From assembly GCF_047238345.1 (NCBI RefSeq), contig NZ_JBDFMQ010000001.1, forward strand, positions 2,728,001-2,792,000: a stretch of DNA of 64,000 bases, given 5' to 3'. Below are positions 42,550 to 51,171 of the stretch, piece after piece. The notes beneath the pieces are model-generated. The model ran no database searches, had not been told where the DNA came from, and saw nothing but the letters and a program-made list of their open reading frames with translations. The position numbers and the translations under genes are program-made. The stretch's first letter is position 1; each line of letters opens with the position of its first letter. The stretch comes from Shouchella sp047238345 (lineage in GTDB: Bacteria; Bacillota; Bacilli; Bacillales; Bacillaceae_D).

Positions 42550-43440
42550 CTATGCTTGGGCAACTGAAACGGCTGTTCCAACCGTTTCAGGTTGTAGAAC
42601 CAGTGTTTCAAAATATGGAAAACGTCGTTTCACTTCTTTTGCAAACATGTCGCTGTTTCCTTGCTCAACAAAGCAAAGTACGGTTGGACCGGCCCCACTT
42701 AATGCGGCACCATATGCATAGGGGTGATCCTTTACATATGCCATCACCTCTTCCCAATATGGGATGAGATGTTTGCGGTAAGGATGATGAAATTCATCTT
42801 CCATCATGAGTTCGCCTACTAAAGCCCAATTATTTGCCATCATTGCGGCAGTCATCACATTTGCTAATGCACTCGTTTGAACGGCCTGCTTATAATCGAG
42901 CTCTTTTGGCAGAATGCCTCTCGCTTTCTTCGTTTCCAATATCTCTGGTGGAACAAGCGCGACCAAATCGACTTGTGGCTGTTCAACTTTAATAACGTCT
43001 GTTCGGTGTTCACGGTGCGCCCCAATAATGAGCCCTCCATATATGGACGGTGCCACATTATCGGGATGTCCCTCATACAACGAAGCAATGCGCACTTTCT
43101 CTACTTGAGCAATCGTTTTCTCTGCGCAATAGCAGGCGATTTCAACGCCAGCTACAATCGCAGCCGCACTTGATCCAAATCCTTTTGCGAGCGGGATCTC
43201 ATTTTTCATGGAGACACGACACGGTAGTAAGTCGATTTGTAAGTGCTTTGCAGCAAATTCAGCGGCTTTAACCATTAAATTATTTGGTTTCAGATTCGTT
43301 AAGCCTGGAGAATCACAATGAAACGACCATTGTTCAGCTCGTTCCACTTCTAAGTAAAGATACCGATTAAGCGCCATACCAATTGAATCAAACCCTGGTC
43401 CTAAATTTGCAGTACTAGCAGGAATCGTTATTGAAAGCAT
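42550..43440 (-). CDS. thrB: Homoserine kinase
   Basis: GHMP-family kinase making O-phosphohomoserine. 296 residues; PASTANLGPGFDSIG at the N-terminus, the ATP motif PLAKGFGSSAAAIVAG near 85, and ALSGAGPTVLCF near 250. ATG 43440 has GGTGG upstream; a GTG at 43446 overlaps the thrC stop by four bases. Operon with thrC. Confidence 0.95.
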   Translation of the reverse strand: MLSITIPASTANLGPGFDSIGMALNRYLYLEVERAEQWSFHCDSPGLTNLKPNNLMVKAAEFAAKHLQIDLLPCRVSMKNEIPLAKGFGSSAAAIVAGVEIACYCAEKTIAQVEKVRIASLYEGHPDNVAPSIYGGLIIGAHREHRTDVIKVEQPQVDLVALVPPEILETKKARGILPKELDYKQAVQTSALANVMTAAMMANNWALVGELMMEDEFHHPYRKHLIPYWEEVMAYVKDHPYAYGAALSGAGPTVLCFVEQGNSDMFAKEVKRRFPYFETLVLQPETVGTAVSVAQA

Positions 43441-43442
43441 CG

Positions 43443-44504
43443 TCACACCACCATTTCTTTACCGAGCAAATAATTTTTAATTGCTTCAGTAGAATGCGGG
43501 AGTACAACTCGCTTCGATGGTGATACATCCATTGCCGTTACAGGATCTTTTAATCCATTTCCTGTTAATACTGCAACCACTTTCGACCCTTTGGCGATTT
43601 GACCATTCGCAACGGCTTTTTTTATGCCTGCAATCGATGCACAAGATCCTGGCTCCGCAAAGATCCCTTCGTTTTTGGCCAACGCTTTATAAGCTTCAAT
43701 AATTTCTTCATCCGAAACCATATCAATCGTGCCATTTGAACCTTTTGCTGCTTCCGTTGCTTTTTGCCAACTCGCAGGATTCCCAATTCTTATCGCAGTC
43801 GCAATCGTCTCCGGATTCTCAACAACTTCATTCCGAACAATTGGAGCAGCACCTTCAGCTTGAAAGCCATGTAATTGTGGAAGCCCTGTTTGAAAGGCTT
43901 GATGGTATTCTTGAAATCCTAACCAATAGGCAGAAATGTTGCCAGCATTGCCAACAGGAATCGCTAATACATCTGGAGCTGAACCAAGCTGATCACAAAT
44001 TTCAAACGCTGCTGTTTTTTGACCTTCCAATCGGTATGGATTTACTGAGTTTACAAGTTCTATAGAAGAATCGCGCGTAAGTTCACGGACTGTTTGTAAG
44101 GCTTGATCGAAATTTCCCTCCACTTCAATCACTTCTGCACCTAACATTACGGCTTGTGCTAACTTCCCTTGCGCAATTTTCCCTTTCGGAATAACGACAA
44201 ATACACGAATTCCAGCTTTAGCCCCGTAAGCAGCTGCCGATGCTGACGTATTGCCTGTTGACGCACACATAATAGCCGTTTTTCCTTTTTCAACGGCTTT
44301 TGCAACAGCCATGACCATACCTCTATCTTTAAATGAGCCTGTCGGGTTTAATCCTTCATACTTTCCATAAAGCTCAATTCCCCATTGTTCTGATAGGCGC
44401 TCAAACTGCACAAGTGGTGTATTGCCTTCACCTAGCGAAAGCTTTGGTGTCTGATCATTTACTGGTAAATACGTTCTATATTCTTGCAGTAACCCTTTCC
44501 ACAT
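43443..44504 (-). CDS. thrC: Threonine synthase
   Basis: PLP enzyme converting O-phosphohomoserine to threonine. 353 residues. The PLP lysine is in NPTGSFKDRGMVM near 58, with ASTGNTSASAAAYGA and PVGNAGNISAYW (PLP phosphate site) after it. The protein start MWKGLL matches B. subtilis. A TTG at 44510 is an alternative start. Upstream comes yutH; the usual hom gene is missing. Confidence 0.95.
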   Translation of the reverse strand: MWKGLLQEYRTYLPVNDQTPKLSLGEGNTPLVQFERLSEQWGIELYGKYEGLNPTGSFKDRGMVMAVAKAVEKGKTAIMCASTGNTSASAAAYGAKAGIRVFVVIPKGKIAQGKLAQAVMLGAEVIEVEGNFDQALQTVRELTRDSSIELVNSVNPYRLEGQKTAAFEICDQLGSAPDVLAIPVGNAGNISAYWLGFQEYHQAFQTGLPQLHGFQAEGAAPIVRNEVVENPETIATAIRIGNPASWQKATEAAKGSNGTIDMVSDEEIIEAYKALAKNEGIFAEPGSCASIAGIKKAVANGQIAKGSKVVAVLTGNGLKDPVTAMDVSPSKRVVLPHSTEAIKNYLLGKEMVV

Positions 44505-44594
44505 TAACAACTACCCCACTCCTTATCCGTAAAAAACGTTCGATTGGTAACTCGAAGTCTTTTTCAGAAGAACTAATGTCTTTATATAATGGAC

Positions 44595-44623
44595 ATTATA
44601 GCGGGAGTTTGTTTTCTTTGCAA
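44595..44623 (-). promoter_or_regulatory. Putative sigma-A promoter of thrC-thrB
   Basis: Minus strand TTGCAA (44618-44623) and a perfect TATAAT (44595-44600) with a 17-nt spacer, about 90 nt before thrC and just after yutH. No attenuator structure was recognised in the leader. Confidence 0.6.
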
Positions 44624-44632
44624 GGAAAATTC

Positions 44633-45673
44633 TTAAATTTTTTGCCCAATGATCCAATCCAATTCGGGAATCGACTGATAACGGTGAAGTTTCGCATCTT
44701 CCGCTAATTCATTTAGAAAAGCACCATTTTGTTTCTCCTTATCAAGAAACGAGCTAAGTTGTTCTGAGTAGCCCAACTGCTCTCCTGGTATTTGTGCACG
44801 ATAATAGTGTTCAATTAATTCGAAATAATGCAGTGGAAAAAGCAATCTCGAATACATTAATTGCCATGAAAACCTTGATAACACTTGCGTTTCTTCATAA
44901 CCGCTCATAAACGAAGCGATATCTTGCTGCGTTTGTCTTTGTTCTTGCTGAACACGTCGATCTCGAATCCACTCGGCAAGGTCTCGTGCTGGATGATCAA
45001 ATAAAAAGGTTGTTGGTAATTTAATGATTTGCCCACTCTCTGAAACCTTCAGCCACGACGTATCTTTAAACCGGTTATGACAAATTGTCCCACTGTCTCT
45101 TGGCTCCATTGGGATATCCATCTCTGTGTCTACTGCGTATTGAATCGCATTCTCCGTCATTCCCATAAAATAAGGATACGTATACAAAAACAATTCGTCC
45201 GTTTGTGTAGATGGTCCCGTAGCTCTTTTTTGCGCGTACCAATTTTCAAGCTGCTCAAGTCGTTGCTCCCAGATAGAGGGCCAGCGACTCGCTTGAAGCG
45301 TCGTCCAATTCCCTGCACCTTGTTGCCCTCTAGCATGCCAGCCTTTTAACTGTCCACCTAGATCATGAGTTGATCGAATTCTCATACTACGTTCTTCTTG
45401 GACAGAAGGAATGTGAAAGACGTAGACTTCTGTACCATCGATAAGAGTAGAGGGTTGATTTGATCGATTTTGTACAAGTTCAAGTACGGAATGATCACCA
45501 GCAGTTCTCATATAATCGGAAAAAGCCAGCATTTGTGCCTCCTCCATTTGCAATTCCTCTTTCGGGATAATTAAATAGGATTCTTGATTTGCTTGAAATC
45601 CTTCAAACTCACCAATGGCAAACCGCTCCGTGCAATACAATTTATAATGATCATACAAGTTGCGTTCAAGCAT
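44633..45673 (-). CDS. yutH: YutH, CotS-family spore coat-associated protein
   Basis: 346-residue protein of the YutH/CotS group, which have a kinase-like (aminoglycoside phosphotransferase) fold and are made in the mother cell. Signs are HARGQQGAGNWTTLQASRWPSIWEQRLEQL (in pieces near 115-145), ICHNRFKDTSWL (catalytic-loop-like, near 200) and LFDHPARDLAEWIRD near 230. The B. subtilis gene precedes hom-thrC-thrB, as here. ATG 45673 has GGAGG at good spacing. Confidence 0.85.
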   Translation of the reverse strand: MLERNLYDHYKLYCTERFAIGEFEGFQANQESYLIIPKEELQMEEAQMLAFSDYMRTAGDHSVLELVQNRSNQPSTLIDGTEVYVFHIPSVQEERSMRIRSTHDLGGQLKGWHARGQQGAGNWTTLQASRWPSIWEQRLEQLENWYAQKRATGPSTQTDELFLYTYPYFMGMTENAIQYAVDTEMDIPMEPRDSGTICHNRFKDTSWLKVSESGQIIKLPTTFLFDHPARDLAEWIRDRRVQQEQRQTQQDIASFMSGYEETQVLSRFSWQLMYSRLLFPLHYFELIEHYYRAQIPGEQLGYSEQLSSFLDKEKQNGAFLNELAEDAKLHRYQSIPELDWIIGQKI

Positions 45674-45788
45674 GAACATTCCTCCTCTCCATATGTATCC
45701 TTTTCTAGTCTATGACCTAGTCGCATAAAATGTGTGTCGGAACGTAAACTATATGGAAAGAATGTCTGTGCGAATATGGAGGGATGAC

Positions 45789-46271
45789 ATGGACGCTGTT
45801 GAAAAAACGGCTAGAGATCTTTTGCTTGAACGAGGCGTCACGATTGAAGAAATTGCCGAGCTTGTATACGAACTACAAAGCAACTATCATTCTGCCTTAA
45901 CGATTCAAGCATGTATCGACAATATTGACCGAGTGCTTTCTAAAAGAGAAGTTCAAAATGCCATTATTACCGGTATTCAGCTTGATAAACTAACTGAGAA
46001 AAAGATGCTTGATGAACCACTGCAATCCATTTTAGCTCGTGATGAAGGGTTGTACGGCATTGATGAAATTATTGCGCTATCGATTGTTAATGTGTATGGA
46101 TCAATTGGGTTTACCAACTATGGATACGTAGATAAAATGAAACCAGGCATAATCAAAAAATTGAACGATAAGTCTTCCTCTTATTGCCATACATTTTTAG
46201 ACGATATTGTTGGTGCAATTGCTGCTGCCGCTTCAAGCCGCCTCGCTCACCGTAGAGAGCATACAGAATAA
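45789..46271 (+). CDS. yutG: Phosphatidylglycerophosphatase A-like protein YutG
   Basis: 160-residue PgpA-family protein with GVTIEEIAELVYELQ, DEGLYGIDEIIALSIVNVYGSIGFTNYGY and FLDDIVGAIAAA, in the order typical of PgpA. It would dephosphorylate phosphatidylglycerophosphate. The start is ATG 45789 (MDAVEKTAR) with GGAGGG upstream; the longer frame from 45732 is not needed. Confidence 0.88.
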   Translation: MDAVEKTARDLLLERGVTIEEIAELVYELQSNYHSALTIQACIDNIDRVLSKREVQNAIITGIQLDKLTEKKMLDEPLQSILARDEGLYGIDEIIALSIVNVYGSIGFTNYGYVDKMKPGIIKKLNDKSSSYCHTFLDDIVGAIAAAASSRLAHRREHTE

Positions 46272-46282
46272 AAATCGCAAAA

Positions 46283-46321
46283 AAAACGAATGATTTCCTC
46301 ACAAGGAATCATCCGTTTTTT
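46283..46321. terminator. Bidirectional terminator between yutG and yutF
   Basis: Stem AAACGAATGATTTCCT pairing with AGGAATCATCCGTTT (two imperfections) and runs of A and T on the flanks. Confidence 0.85.
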
Positions 46322-46336
46322 GCTTATCCTCTTCTC

Positions 46337-47092
46337 TTAAATAACCCAATCCTTTAACGAAGCAATTGAAAACGTTGGTTGCTTCTCATAAATGGTACAA
46401 TCCACAGTAATTCCTGTCTGTACGTGTAGAGTAGCTAAACCAGCTTGAATTCCGGTCATAATATCAGTCTCGTAATTATCCCCAACTAAAATCGTTTCAT
46501 CTTTTGGAAACTGTAGCTGCTCTAAAGCCATAGAGACGATTTCTTCATTCGGCTTTCCGATTGTCACAGGTTCCTTTTGAGCAGCATAAGCAATAGCCGC
46601 CACAAGAGCTCCATTTCCACACACAAGCCCGTCCGCTGAGGGTAGCATTCGATCAGGGTTTGTCGCAATGAACTGAGCGCCTTCACGAATAAACCGTGCG
46701 GCTTTGCTTAATTTTTCATACGTGATCTGACGGTCTAGTCCTACAATCACTGCATCTGGTTGTTCGTCATCTTTTTGAAAATTAGCAAAGGCTTTTTCCA
46801 ATCCAGTCTCGCCAATTACATAGACAGAGGAAACCGCTGCTTGTTTTTTTACGTAAAGAGCCGTCGCTAACGCAGACGTTACAATTTGTTTCGGTTCAAC
46901 AAGTATATGAAATTTCCTAAGCTTGTCCGCCACTTGTTCCGTCGTTTTTGTAGAATTATTTGTAATAAATCCATAAGGAATCGCTTGTTGATTTAGTTTG
47001 CGAATAAATGCAACCGCACTGTCAATCGGTGTGTCTCCATTGTAAACGGTCCCATCTAAATCAAATAAATAACTTTTAAAATGGTGATTCAT
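46337..47092 (-). CDS. yutF: HAD-superfamily phosphatase YutF (NagD type)
   Basis: 251-residue haloacid dehalogenase phosphatase of the NagD/YutF type. Motif I is YLFDLDGTVYNGDTPI, motif II is ITNNSTKT, the Lys is in IGKPNEEI near 180, and motif IV is LVGDNYETDIMTG. It likely acts on small phosphate esters (nucleotides or sugar phosphates). The start is 3 nt after the yutE stop, so the two form an operon. Confidence 0.9.
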   Translation of the reverse strand: MNHHFKSYLFDLDGTVYNGDTPIDSAVAFIRKLNQQAIPYGFITNNSTKTTEQVADKLRKFHILVEPKQIVTSALATALYVKKQAAVSSVYVIGETGLEKAFANFQKDDEQPDAVIVGLDRQITYEKLSKAARFIREGAQFIATNPDRMLPSADGLVCGNGALVAAIAYAAQKEPVTIGKPNEEIVSMALEQLQFPKDETILVGDNYETDIMTGIQAGLATLHVQTGITVDCTIYEKQPTFSIASLKDWVI

Positions 47093-47094
47093 CT

Positions 47095-47541
47095 TTACTT
47101 CTCCTCAGGAATAAACGCCGTGATTACACCTAGCTCGTTTTTTAAATAGACCTGTACGTTTTGGGGAAATTGTTTTAAACTTTCTAATTGATTCCTTACA
47201 TTTTCATACAGCGCTTGATGGTCAATCGTCGTATATTCATAAGCAAGCGGTTTACGCAAACGAATGACAACCTTTAACGATTCACCATCACTTGGCGTAA
47301 TGACTTTTTCATCTTCTAAAATGTCAATAATATCTTCATAGCCACCTGGATCCCGCATAATAAATCCATCTATGAGCTGATTGCCTACATCGATAATGGA
47401 TTCAATCAGGACAGTTACAGCTCGTTCAAGAGAGAGTTTTCCTCTCATGTCTTCTGGTGCCGTTTCATTTGTTAAAAAATGTGTTAATACTTCCATATTG
47501 GACAACACGTCGTCTATTCTTTTTCTGTCAACAAAATACAT
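47095..47541 (-). CDS. yutE: YutE, HepT-like DUF86 protein
   Basis: 148-residue protein of the DUF86 (HepT/MntA-partner) family. In HepT toxins the motif is R-x4-H-x-Y; here the corresponding stretch is RKPLAYEY, with Tyr in place of His. No nucleotidyltransferase partner lies nearby. It probably has a non-toxin role, as other Bacillus YutE proteins do. It shares an operon with yutF. Confidence 0.85.
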   Translation of the reverse strand: MYFVDRKRIDDVLSNMEVLTHFLTNETAPEDMRGKLSLERAVTVLIESIIDVGNQLIDGFIMRDPGGYEDIIDILEDEKVITPSDGESLKVVIRLRKPLAYEYTTIDHQALYENVRNQLESLKQFPQNVQVYLKNELGVITAFIPEEK

Positions 47542-47611
47542 ATGCCTTTCCTCCTGATGTGTTCATTTTTTTATTCTTACTGGGCATAATGCTTTTAAAG
47601 GAGGAGATCAC

Positions 47612-47857
47612 ATGGCAGAAAAAGACACCTACCATGATTTTAAAAATGTTGAAGCCTCTCACCAATATATTGTGCCTGAAGCGACACCTGAAGGGCCTTA
47701 TGGGTCACCTATTCGTAAAGATACTCCTGTTGAAAACAAATCAACACCGTGGGAAGATGACCAACGTGAGTACAGTGCGTTTAACTACAATGATAAAGAA
47801 CAACATGCCCATCAACCACGAAAATACCCGAGTCATCATCCTACTCATGATGAATAA
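47612..47857 (+). CDS. Small hydrophilic protein, unknown function
   Basis: 81-residue highly polar protein rich in His, Pro and acidic residues (PRKYPSHHPTHDE at the end). Conserved-looking segments are SHQYIVPEATPEGPYGSP and ENKSTPWEDDQREYSAFNY. It has no signal or membrane segment. AAAGGAGG precedes ATG 47612. Divergent from yutE. I recall similar unnamed proteins in other Bacillaceae but cannot assign a function. Confidence 0.75.
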   Translation: MAEKDTYHDFKNVEASHQYIVPEATPEGPYGSPIRKDTPVENKSTPWEDDQREYSAFNYNDKEQHAHQPRKYPSHHPTHDE

Positions 47858-47871
47858 TGGTTAAACAAACG

Positions 47872-47917
47872 AGCTAATGGCGAGCGCTCCCTTAGAGATT
47901 TCCGCCATTAGCTTTTA
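47872..47917. terminator. Terminator at convergent ends of the hydrophilic protein gene and yutD
   Basis: Stem AGCTAATGGCG / CGCCATTAGCT with a long loop, then TTTATTC on the plus strand. The right arm overlaps the yutD stop codon. Confidence 0.7.
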
Positions 47918-48204
47918 TTCGTTGCAGCTTTTTCACTCACACGTTTGACGACAAAATAAGCACAGCCAAAATTACAGTATTCATATAAATAATCAGGTAG
48001 TGTACTAATTTTTTTATCAAACGTTGATTTTTTATTTTTATCTTCAAAAAATCCACGCAAACGCAATTGGTTATAACCCCAATCACCGACAATATAATCG
48101 TATTTATTGAGCACATCACTGTAACGCGCTTTAAATGCTTCTTCGTCCCAACCGGCTTTCTCGTCTTGAACGACTTCATAATGTTGACCACAAATGGTTA
48201 TCAT
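47908..48204 (-). CDS. yutD: YutD (DUF1027) family protein
   Basis: 98-residue protein with the YutD pattern: FKARYSDVLNKYDYIVGDWGYNQLRLRGFF near 22-50 (in pieces) and YLYEYCNFGCAYFVVKRV near 75, with a CxxxC. Function unknown. The start is ATG 48204, because GAGGTGG lies upstream; the longer frame to 48219 is unsupported. Confidence 0.88.
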   Translation of the reverse strand: MITICGQHYEVVQDEKAGWDEEAFKARYSDVLNKYDYIVGDWGYNQLRLRGFFEDKNKKSTFDKKISTLPDYLYEYCNFGCAYFVVKRVSEKAATNKS

Positions 48205-48373
48205 GAAAAACCACCTCAATTCACTTCTTCAAACGTACTAGCCTTAGTTTATCATATTTGCTCACAATTCTCTGTAGTCTTTCCGTTTTCTTCATCCATT
48301 ATTTGTTACCACTAGGTAATCCTCTTGCGTGGAATAGTAAATGTGCACGATAAACTTAAAATGGGGGATTCAA

Positions 48374-48979
48374 ATGAGAATTGCACTTACTATACTTGCT
48401 GCTGTTAGTGTTCTCACAGCTTGCAATCAACAATCTCAACAGGGAATTTATGAAACAAATGAAGCCCATCAAACCGCTAGAGGCACAGAATACGACTCAA
48501 ATTTAATGGCTCGTGGCTATGGGTTTTCCCAGCATACGTATGAAGAAATGCAGCACAATAATGATGAAGCAGGCGCGTTAGTTGTCAACCGCGATATGTT
48601 AGCTGAAGGCATTTCACGTATGATTGTCGATAACCCATCAATTGAAGAAGCAGCTGTGCTTGTAACCGACAAGTATGTTCTTGCCGTTTATGAACAGCGA
48701 GACAACCAGCCAGAAAATCTTGTAGCCGATCAAGTAAAACGTACAGCCTTATCCGTTGTACCTAGCTTTTATGATGTGTATGTTTCAAATGACCCAATGC
48801 ATATGAAAGATATTGAACGTTACCAAAACTCTACTTCAGGAAGCGTAGAAAATGCGTCTTTAATTGACGATACGATTGAGGAATTAAAGAAAGATCCTCA
48901 AGGTGATGTGGAATTAGGAACAGATGAAGATATGGAAATTATGCGTGAAAAACAAAAAGCACTACGAGAAGGCAAATAA
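48374..48979 (+). CDS. yutC: YutC, YhcN/YlaJ-family sporulation lipoprotein
   Basis: 201-residue lipoprotein with signal ending L-T-A-C17. The body matches YhcN/YlaJ-type spore membrane lipoproteins: DMLAEGISRMIVDNPSIEEAAVLVTDKYVLAVYE (in pieces near 68-105) and VVPSFYDVYVSNDPMHMKDIERY. Such proteins are made during sporulation. The start is ATG 48374 with GGGGG upstream. Confidence 0.85.
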   Translation: MRIALTILAAVSVLTACNQQSQQGIYETNEAHQTARGTEYDSNLMARGYGFSQHTYEEMQHNNDEAGALVVNRDMLAEGISRMIVDNPSIEEAAVLVTDKYVLAVYEQRDNQPENLVADQVKRTALSVVPSFYDVYVSNDPMHMKDIERYQNSTSGSVENASLIDDTIEELKKDPQGDVELGTDEDMEIMREKQKALREGK

Positions 48980-48982
48980 AAA

Positions 48983-49036
48983 AGACCGTTAATGCAAACG
49001 GTCTTCAGCTTGTCGACATTGTCGATAAGCTTTTTT
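48983..49036. terminator. Tandem hairpins between yutC and lipA
   Basis: A first stem AGACCGTT / AACGGTCT is followed by a second, AGCTTGTCGAC / GTCGATAAGCT, ending in six T on the plus strand. The first has an A run on its left that becomes a T run on the minus strand, so the pair serves both convergent genes. Confidence 0.85.
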
Positions 49037-49046
49037 AGATTTTTAT

Positions 49047-49973
49047 TTATGAAGAAACATGTGTCTCGCTCTGCACTTTTTTTGCTTCCATATTTACTTG
49101 CGCTTGATTCACTTGCTCATCAGCATGGTAAGAAGAACGAACGAGTGGACCAGCTTCACAATGACTGAATCCTTTACTCAATGCAATCTCTTTCAGCTCA
49201 GCAAATTCATCTGGGTGATAGTATTTGATTACTTTTAAATGTTTTTTTGTTGGTTGCAAATATTGACCGATGGTAAGAATGTCCACATCATTTGCGCGTA
49301 AATCGTCCATCGTTTCCACAATTTCTTCTTTTGTTTCGCCAAGTCCAATCATAATACTTGATTTTGTTGGAATGTCTGCGTGCATGTCTTTTGCTCGACG
49401 CAAAAATTCTAACGTACGATCATATTTCGCTCTTGCACGTACTTTTGGCGTTAAGCGACGAACCGTTTCAATGTTGTGGTTCATAATATTTGGTCTAGCA
49501 TCCATTAACGTTTGTAAGCTTTGTTCATTTCCGAGCATATCTGAAGGTAGCACTTCAATTGTGCAAAAAGGACTTTTACGACGAACGGCTTTTACGGTTT
49601 CAGCAAACACAAAAGCGCCACCATCTTTTAAATCATCTCTTGCGACTGCTGTAATGACGACATGCTTTAATCCCATTGTTTCGACAGAGTCCGCAACGCG
49701 TTCTGGCTCTTCTAAATCCAATTCTGTTGGAAGTCCTGTTTTAACTGCGCAAAAGCGACAGCCTCTTGTACAAGTATCTCCGAGAATCATAAACGTTGCT
49801 GTTTTTCGCACTGCCCAACATTCATGAATATTGGGACATCTAGCCTCTTCACACACAGTATGTAGCTTTTTTTCTCGCATCATTTTTTTTAAGCCTGTAT
49901 ACGATTCATTTGTATTTAGTTTAATTTTCAACCAATCTGGCTTACGTAGATGCATGTCTTTCTTTTCAGTCAT
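49047..49973 (-). CDS. lipA: Lipoyl synthase
   Basis: Radical SAM enzyme inserting two sulfurs into octanoyl groups on lipoate-dependent proteins. 308 residues. It carries the auxiliary cluster motif CEEARCPNIHEC near 41-52 and the radical SAM motif CTRGCRFC near 68-75, with MILGDTCTRGC. A characteristic RSSYHADEQV lies near the end. GAAGGGATG lies before ATG 49973. Confidence 0.97.
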   Translation of the reverse strand: MTEKKDMHLRKPDWLKIKLNTNESYTGLKKMMREKKLHTVCEEARCPNIHECWAVRKTATFMILGDTCTRGCRFCAVKTGLPTELDLEEPERVADSVETMGLKHVVITAVARDDLKDGGAFVFAETVKAVRRKSPFCTIEVLPSDMLGNEQSLQTLMDARPNIMNHNIETVRRLTPKVRARAKYDRTLEFLRRAKDMHADIPTKSSIMIGLGETKEEIVETMDDLRANDVDILTIGQYLQPTKKHLKVIKYYHPDEFAELKEIALSKGFSHCEAGPLVRSSYHADEQVNQAQVNMEAKKVQSETHVSS

Positions 49974-50148
49974 TCAAAAACATCCCTTCTTTGGGAAAAT
50001 TCTTTTTATCAAACTAATCGTAACATGATTTAAGCAACTTGACCAATGACGTTTTACAAAAATTCTACAAAAAATGGCAAGTTTTTGTTGTAATGTTTTT
50101 TGCCTAACAGTTAGAAACTAAGCAAAAGCTTGAGAAAGGAGAATGCAA

Positions 50149-51144
50149 ATGTTCACGTATCGTTCCGTCATTAGCTCGATATTGGTTTTCTTGTTTTGCC
50201 TTAGCCCTATTATTCCTCAAGCACAAGCAGAGGAAACGCCTAATCCTTATATTGAACGAAATGCCTTATATCATAAAATGGAAACCATTACGAGCGTTCC
50301 CTGGTATTACTTAGCTGCAGTTGATTCGTATGAGCGCGGTCTTCGAAAAGCATTACGCGATCGTCCAGATGCAGAAGGATATATTTCAATTTACTATGCA
50401 AAAGAAGAATGGATCGGGCCCTTAAACCCAAATCAAGATGATGATAATCCCAATACGATTCAGTTGTTTGAAGGCATTGGCTTAGATGGCAATGGGGATG
50501 GAAAAGCTTTACTAAACGATGACGAGGATGTCCTTTATACACTTGCTCGTTATTTAGAATCGTATGGTCTAACAGAAGAAGATTTTCGTATAGCATTATG
50601 GCATATTTACCAACGCGAACAAAGCGTAAATATTGTCGCTGGTCACGCAAAAGTGTATCAACAGTTTCAAACACTTGACCTTCATAAACATGCCTTTGTT
50701 ATGCCGCTACACCATAACTATAGCTATCGTAGCACGTGGGGGGATAGACGTGGTTGGGGTGGTCGACGCATTCATGAAGGAACCGATCTATTTGCAAATT
50801 ACAACGTTCCGATTCAATCGTCTTCTTATGGAATTGTTGAAACAAAAGGTTGGAATCCTTATGGTGGTTGGCGTGTTGGTATTCGTGATTTAGATAATAT
50901 CTATCATTATTACGCTCATTTAAGTGGATTTGAAAAAGGGATTGAAGAAGGCACTATTGTTGAGGCTGGGCAAGTAATTGGCTATTGTGGTTCATCTGGT
51001 TATGGAAAACCGGGTACACAAGGGAAATTCCCACCCCATTTACATTACGGCATGTATCGTGATAATGGTGTAACAGAATGGTCCTTTGATCCATTCCCTT
51101 CCTTAAAACAGTGGGAGCGGGCGGCAAAACAAGCAAAAAAATAG
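50149..51144 (+). CDS. lytH: M23 peptidase LytH (YunA), spore cortex type
   Basis: 331-residue exported zinc metallopeptidase. Residues 1-28 are a signal peptide ending near AQA. The C-terminal M23 domain has zinc ligands in RRIHEGTDLF (HxxxD) and PPHLHYGM (HxH). B. subtilis LytH is a sigma-K-dependent L-Ala-D-Glu peptidase shaping the cortex. I start at ATG 50149 because AAAGGAGA is then 7 nt away; ATG 50143 is too close. Confidence 0.92.
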   Translation: MFTYRSVISSILVFLFCLSPIIPQAQAEETPNPYIERNALYHKMETITSVPWYYLAAVDSYERGLRKALRDRPDAEGYISIYYAKEEWIGPLNPNQDDDNPNTIQLFEGIGLDGNGDGKALLNDDEDVLYTLARYLESYGLTEEDFRIALWHIYQREQSVNIVAGHAKVYQQFQTLDLHKHAFVMPLHHNYSYRSTWGDRRGWGGRRIHEGTDLFANYNVPIQSSSYGIVETKGWNPYGGWRVGIRDLDNIYHYYAHLSGFEKGIEEGTIVEAGQVIGYCGSSGYGKPGTQGKFPPHLHYGMYRDNGVTEWSFDPFPSLKQWERAAKQAKK

Positions 51145-51166
51145 AGCAAAGCAGTTGCTTTGCTCT
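51143..51166. terminator. Bidirectional terminator between lytH and the lysine transporter gene
   Basis: Perfect stem AGAGCAAAGCA / TGCTTTGCTCT with a 2-nt loop; seven T follow on the minus strand. Confidence 0.88.
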
Positions 51167-51171
51167 ATCTC

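Noticed and set aside
47095..47541. HepT/MntA toxin-antitoxin or defence pair
   Set aside because: The catalytic His is replaced, no nucleotidyltransferase partner is present, and the gene is part of the conserved yut order.
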